Source: Homarus americanus
Lineage: Eukaryota > Arthropoda > Malacostraca > Decapoda > Nephropidae
NCBI RefSeq assembly: GCF_018991925.1
Contig: NW_024722158.1
Span: 2,774,283 to 2,838,282, forward strand
DNA: 64,000 nucleotides
Direction of reading: 5' to 3'
Shown here: piece by piece, positions 56,800-64,000 of the stretch
Layout of the letters: every line of letters begins with the position of its first letter
Numbering within the stretch: the stretch's first letter is position 1
Notes under the pieces: model-generated
The model's input: only the letters and a program-made list of their open reading frames with translations
What the model was told of the DNA's origin: nothing
Database searches by the model: none
Translations under genes and position numbers: made by a program

Positions 56800-57775
56800 T
56801 GGTCACGGACAAACCATGAACCCTGGATCTCTCCAAATATCCACTGATAGTCAATACTACTGTATACATGGGCGATTTCAACGCTCGCCATCCTGATCTT
56901 CACGACCCCCTTAGCAGAAGTAACTTTAAGCGGTCATAGGCAACCACGCCCTCCCTCTGTGCTCACTATCACCAACCGTCCTTACACCCCTTGAAAAGTT
57001 TCAGCAAGTAGCAATGCGACTCATCTTAGGGTGCCCAATGACGACCCGGATAGTGAACACGAGGAAACAGCTGGTTTGACCAGTGTCCAAGACAGAGTGA
57101 ATATATTAGTCACCACATTTGGAGTCAAATGCTTAAAGGTTCCTAGGTCTCTCCCACCTTCACTGACCACCTCTCCATTGCTCTTCAAAACACGCCTCAT
57201 TGGCCGGACGAGGCAAGAAGAGGATACAAAACTCTTCTCCAGACCTTCTTTGCCGTGTTCCTCGACTTCGACATTCACATCCTTCAGATAAATGACGGAC
57301 GAGCGCCAGCACCATGGGGCCATCACACCGCCGTCCCTACACTACACCGATAACAAGAGAATCGACCACCCAATAGAACTACAAGCATCACTAACAGAAG
57401 ATGAATGTAGTCACAAGAGTCATCACAGGGACTCAATCATCGTCTACCCCGACGGCTCACTACAGAACACGGGTACAGCAGGCTGTGCCTATGCGACGCA
57501 CTCCGGAATGAAGTGCGTCGCCTTCCACATTGGACGGGCACAAGGTGTGAACTATAGGGCATCATGGGGGTCATCAACTACTTGCTAGACGAGGAGTGGA
57601 GTGGACTGGTGATCAGTGATTCTCGTTCTGGACTAGAGTCGATCACCTCACCCCGTCCCGCCTGTCAGGGTCTAGTGAGACAAATTCAGTATTGCCTCAT
57701 AAGGGCGAAGACTTTATATGGATCCCATCTGATATTAGCCTTCACAAACACGACTATGTAGACAACCTCGCAACC
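56800..57775 (+). pseudogene. RNase H-containing LINE relic (I/R1-like)
   Basis: In shifting plus-strand frames: TVYMGDFNARHPDLHDPL (endonuclease GDFN box), then a jump to FQQVAMRLILGCPMTTRI (C-terminal RT region) and an RNase H domain SIIVYPDGSLQNTGTAGCAY, LVISDSRSGLESITSPRP, ILWIPSDISLHKHDYVDNLA-like. The acidic positions of RNase H (DGS, SDS, VDN) are visible, while the usual His of WIPSHI reads Asp. Much of the RT is deleted. It could be the same family as the 3' end at 18361-18917. Confidence 0.75.
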
Positions 57776-58880
57776 TCCCTATCCCTGATGACGCTTCAAC
57801 CATAACTACTGGTCGAGTCAAGACACTCCTCAAGAAAGTAAACAGCGAGGTGTTAGTGTTTTCAACCTCTGATAAACATTGTGGCACAAAATATCAATAC
57901 AGCCGAAACAAATAGGTGACTCGGCTTAGTGATGCAGTTGCCGCCAGAATGAGATTTGATCACGCTGAGAATTGTTGAGAAATTCTTCCCTTGCTCTCAC
58001 TCATTGTTGAATTTATGGCGAAAGTAGGATACACAACCTTCAGTATTACATCTCAGACTGCGGAACAATTAGTTCCTTATTGCCACCTAACTAAACCTTT
58101 GATGAACTCTGCACATTCTTCTTCACCATCAACATCTTGGAAATTATTATGCCGTGTTATTCAATAATTTGTACCATATAAAATACCTGTCCTACAGAAC
58201 CTCCACTTATCATATCACACTCTGTGAGGTACAAGTTCAGCGGTTGCATTTCTTGGCAATAACTTTCGGCCTAAAACCTGCGGGATGCAGCTCTACCTAC
58301 GAGATGAGTCTTTGTAGTCCAGTTTGACGGCTGGTTCTTCTGTATATTTAGGAATGCCAATCCTATTTGTGGAAACATAAATAACTACCCAGAATTAGAA
58401 CTAATTTCACTCATGTTCCTCCGATTCTCCTTTCTTTTGTTCAGTTATTCTGGCCTAGTCCACACAGGCCGGAGATAACTACTTTAGTCAGGGTTGAAGT
58501 CCCTCACTTCAACAGCCGCGATACTGTCAACACCTGGAAGTGGTAATGAAAGGTTCTATAGGCAACATTACGTAGCATTCTCTACAATATGAGTTATATA
58601 TTTCATCAGGTGATTGTAGGATCTTCTCTCTTTTTCGTTCGTCGGGATCATTATTGTCAGCAGCTTGACAGGTGATCTGACAGCCTAGTAAAGTCCTCAG
58701 ATTACCTAAAGATTAGACATCCTATTATATTTTACTTGAAGATTAACCACCATGGATAACTGGACGATGAAAATGTCTCACAAGATTAGCGGAAGTGTCG
58801 AGAGCACTTGACCTAGGAGCCTACCTACACCAGTCTAGAATGGATACCGCGACCTCAAAAGCTCACGTGGGAAGCTGTGC
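57776..58880. other. No recognised feature
   Basis: No frame above 60 codons and no repeat recognised. It may contain more decayed LINE sequence. Confidence 0.3.
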
Positions 58881-58881
58881 C

Positions 58882-58937
58882 AAGATAATGGTGTATAAAA
58901 TCAAATGTGGAATATTGATTTTATACACCATTATCTT
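58882..58937. repeat. Perfect 23 bp inverted repeat (hairpin)
   Basis: The arms 58882-58904 and 58915-58937 (AAGATAATGGTGTATAAAAT CAA and its inverse) match exactly around a 10 bp loop ATGTGGAATA. It sits 50 bp before a long TA run. Confidence 0.93.
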
Positions 58938-58982
58938 AGCGATTTGTTGTGTATATAATAAGATGCTGTTAACTGTACCTAA

Positions 58983-59220
<238 letters not shown>

Positions 59221-59544
59221 TATACAGTAGAGGAGAATGAGATCAAGTCCCTCGGGGACCGTAGGTGTCCACAATGGTCCGTAAATTAGGCAGTGACCCT
59301 TCTAATCTTCATAAGCACAGCAGCTGTCCGTAGTCAGGATTACTATTATTATTAGTAGTAGCAGTAACATTATGTTTATTATTATTGTTATTATTGTTAT
59401 TAGTATTGTTATTTTATTATTATGTTGAGTATTATAATCAAATATTATTATAACTTTTAATATAAGGTTTCAAAGGAAACAAAGTCATTTCACCCACAGA
59501 ACAATGACCTGCCTTTTAGTCTGTTGGGGTCACTTTAGTCTTAT

Positions 59545-59611
59545 TAATGAAACTGAAACACGCGCTTGAGTATTATTAATGAGACTGAAACACTCACTTG
59601 AGTTTTATTAA
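59545..59611 (+). repeat. Outlying two copies of the 32 bp minisatellite
   Basis: ATTAATGAAACTGAAACACG and GAGACTGAAACACTCACTTG are diverged copies of the array unit found at 61005-63117, 1.4 kb away. Confidence 0.88.
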
Positions 59612-59708
59612 AAACCCATGTTTGAAGCTATCCAGCGTATTGGAGTTAATGATGATATTTGGGAACTTGTTCCACTCGTCCACTACTCTATTTCCAAACC
59701 AATGTTTA
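59612..59708 (-). pseudogene. CR1-like LINE fragment
   Basis: CATGTTTGAAGCTATCCAGC and TTTCCAAACCAATGTTTACC match the extreme C-terminus of the LINE copy at 45520-45607 (same orientation). Under 100 bp remain. Confidence 0.8.
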
Positions 59709-60500
59709 CCTTTTTATCTCAAGGAAGTATTATGTAACATTTAGTATCACCTGGAATAGTACACATAGCATGGTAGTAATAAGTACATATCAGAATGTTA
59801 CCACGGTTATCTTTTCGATATTTAATATTTATTATTATTATTTTTTTACATTATATTATAAGTATATACATACTTTACAGTGGAGTTGATATAGATAAAT
59901 GTGACAAGGGAGGGAAGCAATACAACATGGATTGTATATTCAGTTTAAATATACCTGATCCACTTAAAACTGTTCTCAACCAAAGTGGTGTACACATCGA
60001 CAGACCTGTGGCCTTCAACACCCTCCCTCCCCCCCTCCCTCCCTCCAACGTCAGGGCTTAAAGGTAATGTTCCTAGCGACACAGCCACAACTCGAGGTTC
60101 ACAAAGGGTCGTAGGGTGAATATTAGTCGTGTCTAACGGCTTGATTTATGATGTATAAATCAGACAATGCATAAGAATACCAGATTTATATTGAGATTAC
60201 CTTAACTAGATACGTTTCCTTAACAGCATCTAGACAAAATAAACATACTCTTTTCCAAAATATTCTGTACCTTAACTTTGTCTCCTGGTGTGAAATGAAT
60301 GTACCTAACCTGACCCCTTTATCCCACCAAAATCACATTAGGGAGTTTATTCATCAGGTGAATTAAGCTGGGATTACCCCCCCCCCTACAAAAATAAATA
60401 AATAAAAAAGTAATGGGTCTCCGTCCTAATGGCCTATAATATTAAGGACCACTAATTGTAATGGTGTCTATCATCAATGCCCCTTATTCCTAATTTGGGG
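59709..60500. other. No recognised feature
   Basis: AT-rich sequence with short ATT and TCCC runs. No coding evidence. Confidence 0.3.
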
Positions 60501-60504
60501 AAGA

Positions 60505-60720
60505 TTAGGGAAAGACTTGGGGAACGGGAGTAGGGGGATGACTTGGGGAAGGGGAGTAGGGGATGACTTGGGGAAGGAGACAAGATGGAGGTAGGGTGTA
60601 CGGCAGGCAATGGAGGGGGTTGTTGGGGGTGTAGCTACGAGGAGGGGGCATCACAGCAACAGGTGTGGGGGTGGGTAGGGAGGTTGGTAGGTAGGGAAAG
60701 AGGTGGGGGTGGCGCCGGGC
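60505..60720 (+). repeat. G-rich tract with short tandem GACTTGGGGAAGGGGAGTAG
   Basis: Three copies of a 27-30 bp G-rich unit (60510-60585) are followed by more G-run sequence (GTGTGGGGGTGGGTAGGGAG). Many runs of three or more G give G-quadruplex potential on the plus strand. Confidence 0.75.
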
Positions 60721-60879
60721 GGACAATGGCACGCACACACACACAACCTTCCTCCTTCTGGCGTAACAATGACCTCTAACAATGACTTCGAGATAACGAG
60801 ATAAATAAATGGATAAGTAGGTAGATAATAGATATATTAATATTCAGTAAAAAGTCATGCAGGTATACAGTTCAGCGTG

Positions 60880-61005
60880 TATATAAACAACGCAAGTACA
60901 GTATACAGTTCAGCATGAACAGTATGACAACGCAGGTATACAGTTCAGCATGTACAGTATGACAACGCAGGTATACAGTTCAGCATGTACATAGACAATA
61001 AAGGT
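60880..61005 (+). repeat. GTATACAGTTCAGCATGTAC minisatellite
   Basis: Four copies of a unit of about 36 bp with CAGTATGACAACGCAG, shrinking towards the right where the 32 bp array begins. Confidence 0.88.
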
Positions 61006-63117
61006 ATACACCTGCTTGAGTCTCATTAATGAAACTGAAACACCTGCTTGAGTCTTATTAATGAAACTGAAACACTCGCTTAAGTCTTATTAATGAAACT
61101 GAAACACTCGCTTGAGTCTTATTAATGAAACTGAAACACCTGCTTGAGTCTTATTAATGAAACTGAAACACTCGCTTGAGTCTTATTAATGAAACTGAAA
61201 CACCTGCTTGAGTCTTATTAATGAAACTGAAACACCTGCTTGAGTCTTATTAATGAAACTGAAACACTCGCTTAAGTCTTATTAATGAAACTGAAACACC
61301 TGCTTGAGTCTTATTAATGAAACTGAAACACCTGCTTGAGTCTTATTAATGAAACTGAAACACCTGCTTGAGTCTTATTAATGAAACTGAAACACCTGCT
61401 TGAGTCTTATTAATGAAACTGAAACACCTGCTTGAGTCTTATTAATGAAACTGAAACACTCGCTTAAGTCTTATTAATGAAACTGAAACACTCGCTTGAG
61501 TCTTATTAATGAAACTGAAACACCTGCTTGAGTCTTATTAATGAAACTGAAACACTCGCTTGAGTCTTATTAATGAAACTGAAACACCTGCTTGAGTCTT
61601 ATTAATGAAACTGACACCTGGCAGTCCCAGTAATGAAACTGAAACACTTGCTTGAGTCTTATTAATGAAACTGAAACACCTGCTTGGAATACTTATTAAT
61701 GAAACTGAAACACTCGCTTGAGTCTTATTAATGAAACTGAAACATGGCAGGAGTCTTATTAATGAAACTGAAACGCATGCAAGGTCTTATTAAACTTCAT
61801 TCTCTTGAGGTCTTGATAATGAAACTGAAACACCTGCTTGAGTCTTATTAATAAAACTGAAACACTTGGCAGATCTGATAATGAAACTGGGAAACACCTG
61901 CTTGAGTCTTTATTAAATGAAACTGAAACACCTGCTTGAGTCTTATTAATGAAGCTTTGAAACACCTGCTTTAAGTCTTCCATTAATGAAACTGAAACAC
62001 TCGCTTAAGTCTTATTAATGAAACTGAAACACCTGTTGGTCTTAATAATGAAACTGAAACACTTGTGATCTTATTAATGAAACTTCGAGCCTTGCTTGAG
62101 TCTTATTAATGAAACTGAAACACTTGCTTGAGTCTTATTAAATGGAAACTGAAACACCTGCTTGAGGTCTTAATGTGAAACTGAAACACCTGCTTGAGTC
62201 TTATTAATAAAACTGAAACACTTGTGGAGTCTTATTAATGAGCACAAACACCTGCTTGAATATTATTAATGAAACTGAAACCTGCTTGCAGAGTCTTATT
62301 AATGAAACTGAAACACCTGCTTGAGTCTTATTAATGAAACTGAAACACCTGCTTGAGTCTTATTAATGAAACTGAAACACCTGCTTGAGTCTTATTAATG
62401 AAACTGAAACACTCGCTTGAGTCTTATTAATGAAACTGAAACACCTGCTTGAGTCTTATTAATGAAACTGAAACACCTGCTTGAGTCTTATTAATGAAAC
62501 TGAAACACCTGCTTGAGTCTTATTAATGAAACTGAAACACTTGAGTCTTATTAATGAAGCACAAACACTATAATGAGTCTTATTAATGAAACTGAAACAC
62601 CTGCTTGAGAGTCTTGATAATGAAGCAAACACCTGCTTGAAATTGTATTAAATGAAACTGGAAACACCTGCTTTGAGTCTTATTAATGAAACTGAAACAC
62701 CTGCTTGAGTCTTATTAATGAAACTGAAACACCTGCTTGAGTCTTATTAATGAAACTGAAACACTGCTTGAGTCTTATTAATGAAACTGAAACACCTGCT
62801 TGAGTCTTATTAATGAAACTGAAACACCTTGAGTCTTATTAATGAAACTGAAACACCTGCTTGAGTCTTATTAATGAAACTGAAACACCTGCTTGAGTCT
62901 TATTAATGAAACTGAAACACCTGCTTGAGTCTTATTAATGAAACTGAAACACCTGCTTGAGTCTTATTAATGAAACTGAAACACTCGCTTGAGTCTTATT
63001 AATGAAACTGAAACACCTGCTTGAGTCTTATTAATGAAACTGAAACACCTGCTTGAGTCTTATTAATGAAACTGAAACACCTGCTTGAGTCTTATTAATG
63101 AAACTGAAACACTTGCT
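61006..63117 (+). repeat. 32 bp minisatellite, about 65 copies
   Basis: The unit is GAAACTGAAACACCTGCTTG followed by AGTCTTATTAAT. A variant has CACTCGCTTAAG or CACTCGCTTGAG. Copies at 61006-61605 and 62680-63117 are almost identical, while those between carry many insertions, deletions and odd words. The 74-codon minus-strand frame here is an artefact. Confidence 0.96.
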
Positions 63118-63245
63118 TGTGACACAAAATAAAAATAACTACTCGTGTTTACTTTATGAGTGAGTATGAGTAACCTAACCTAACCTAACTTAACTTCCTG
63201 ATTAAAACGAAGTTATAATGTCACAAACCAACAACATTTGTAGGA

Positions 63246-63286
<41 letters not shown>

Positions 63287-64000
63287 GTATCCGTCACATA
63301 CCCACAACACATCTACAGCTTAGCAGCATCTTGGGTGTTTGTTCACGTATAATGATACAATGGACACACTGGGGGTAATATATTGTGTATAAGCTTAACT
63401 AACATCATGATGGACAATGATGGTAACTGATGAGGTGATTTTTAAGTCCGTCGTGGGGTGAGGGAGACGTCGCAAACCGGTAGCCTAGTGTGCGTTGCCA
63501 ACACCATTAGGGGACTCAGAGGCATCCTTTCACCCACACACTTCCTGGTTGGTATCTCATCTGTGCAATCATCGCATGACCTAACTCAGCAATGTTGACA
63601 CAAGGTTTCTCCCGAGCTGAATATCACAGTCGAAACGCTAAGGCTCTTTTGGGAGAATAAATAGAAAAAACAAGACTCAACCCAAATCACAGAAGACGTA
63701 AGAAGATAAAGGTTGTGTTCTGTCACCTGCACCCGCCTGCCTTTCAGTCACTACACGTACAAGTGGTAACTCTCCTTGTGGAAATGAATATTGCATTACA
63801 TTTACATATTGGTAAGTCGAGAAACATTTAAGAGTAAGCATGCAGGTCGACACTCATTATCAAAATACAGAAACAAATCTAATGATTAAAATGACTCAGC
63901 AGATATCAACTGGCCGAACACACGAGCAACACCTCGTGCTGATGGTAACTGTTTGGCGGCATTTGCTAGCATCATTCGAAAATTACCTGAAATTCTAAGT
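63118..64000. other. Flank of the minisatellite, no gene seen
   Basis: AACCTAACCTAACCTAACTT (63171-63190) is a short CCTAA-type, telomere-like run. (GT)n lies at 63249-63283. The remainder shows no recognisable gene. Confidence 0.4.

Noticed and set aside
57292..57588. Host RNase H gene
   Set aside because: The domain is frameshifted and preceded by LINE endonuclease and RT fragments in the same orientation, so it belongs to a dead LINE.
61006..63117. CRISPR-like array
   Set aside because: There are no unique spacers between repeats, the DNA is eukaryotic and no cas genes are present. It is a minisatellite.
63171..63190. Telomere end
   Set aside because: There are only about three CCTAA units, within ordinary sequence on both sides.

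Overview
The window looks like nuclear DNA from a decapod crustacean. Three things suggest this: intron-split genes with GT-AG splice sites, dense non-LTR retrotransposons whose proteins and tails resemble those I know from crab, crayfish and shrimp genomes, and an unusually heavy load of micro- and minisatellites. The assignment rests on remembered repeat families and was not checked by search. I see no bacterial or viral genes, rRNA, functional tRNA or CRISPR array.

One host gene is visible, on the minus strand. A signal-peptide exon (20974-21165) and a second exon (20619-20834) are separated by a 15 kb intron from a 683-codon exon (3409-5457). That exon carries resilin-like GYGAP repeats, Ser-His-Gly repeats and a CxCVPxxxC motif. 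It is followed by a 31-codon exon (3210-3302), a Gly/Tyr/His-rich exon (1641-2866) and a Ser/Pro-rich exon (1-554) that runs off the window. The exon phases fit together exactly. The product is a large secreted, low-complexity extracellular protein. It may be the N-terminal half of a clip-domain serine-protease homologue whose catalytic part would lie beyond position 1, but that is inference.

The 15 kb intron is a transposon nest with readable history. One CR1-like LINE (about 7.46-20.17 kb, plus strand) is split by three insertions: a TIR DNA transposon (7780-9365), a hAT element (9422-11181) and a 7 kb block (11954-18917) of two antisense endonuclease/RT LINEs plus other LINE ends. The DNA transposon itself contains a SINE-like unit with a 177-copy TTG tract.

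From 21.2 to 64 kb there is no convincing host gene. It holds a second hAT element (22.9-25.4 kb), four more CR1-like LINE copies, RNase H-type LINE fragments, two short hAT-type MITEs with 8 bp target duplications (45.2 and 55.7 kb), tRNA-like SINE modules and large satellite blocks. The blocks include a 3.1 kb purine-then-pyrimidine block (34.84-37.97 kb), a 44 bp minisatellite (48.2-49.3 kb) and a 32 bp minisatellite of about 65 copies (61.0-63.1 kb).

The most original signal is a SINE-like family seen as four copies plus an orphan tail. Each copy is built as body, microsatellite, AT-rich linker, second microsatellite and a tail shared with a LINE. Two copies lie head to head in the 3' UTR of another LINE.
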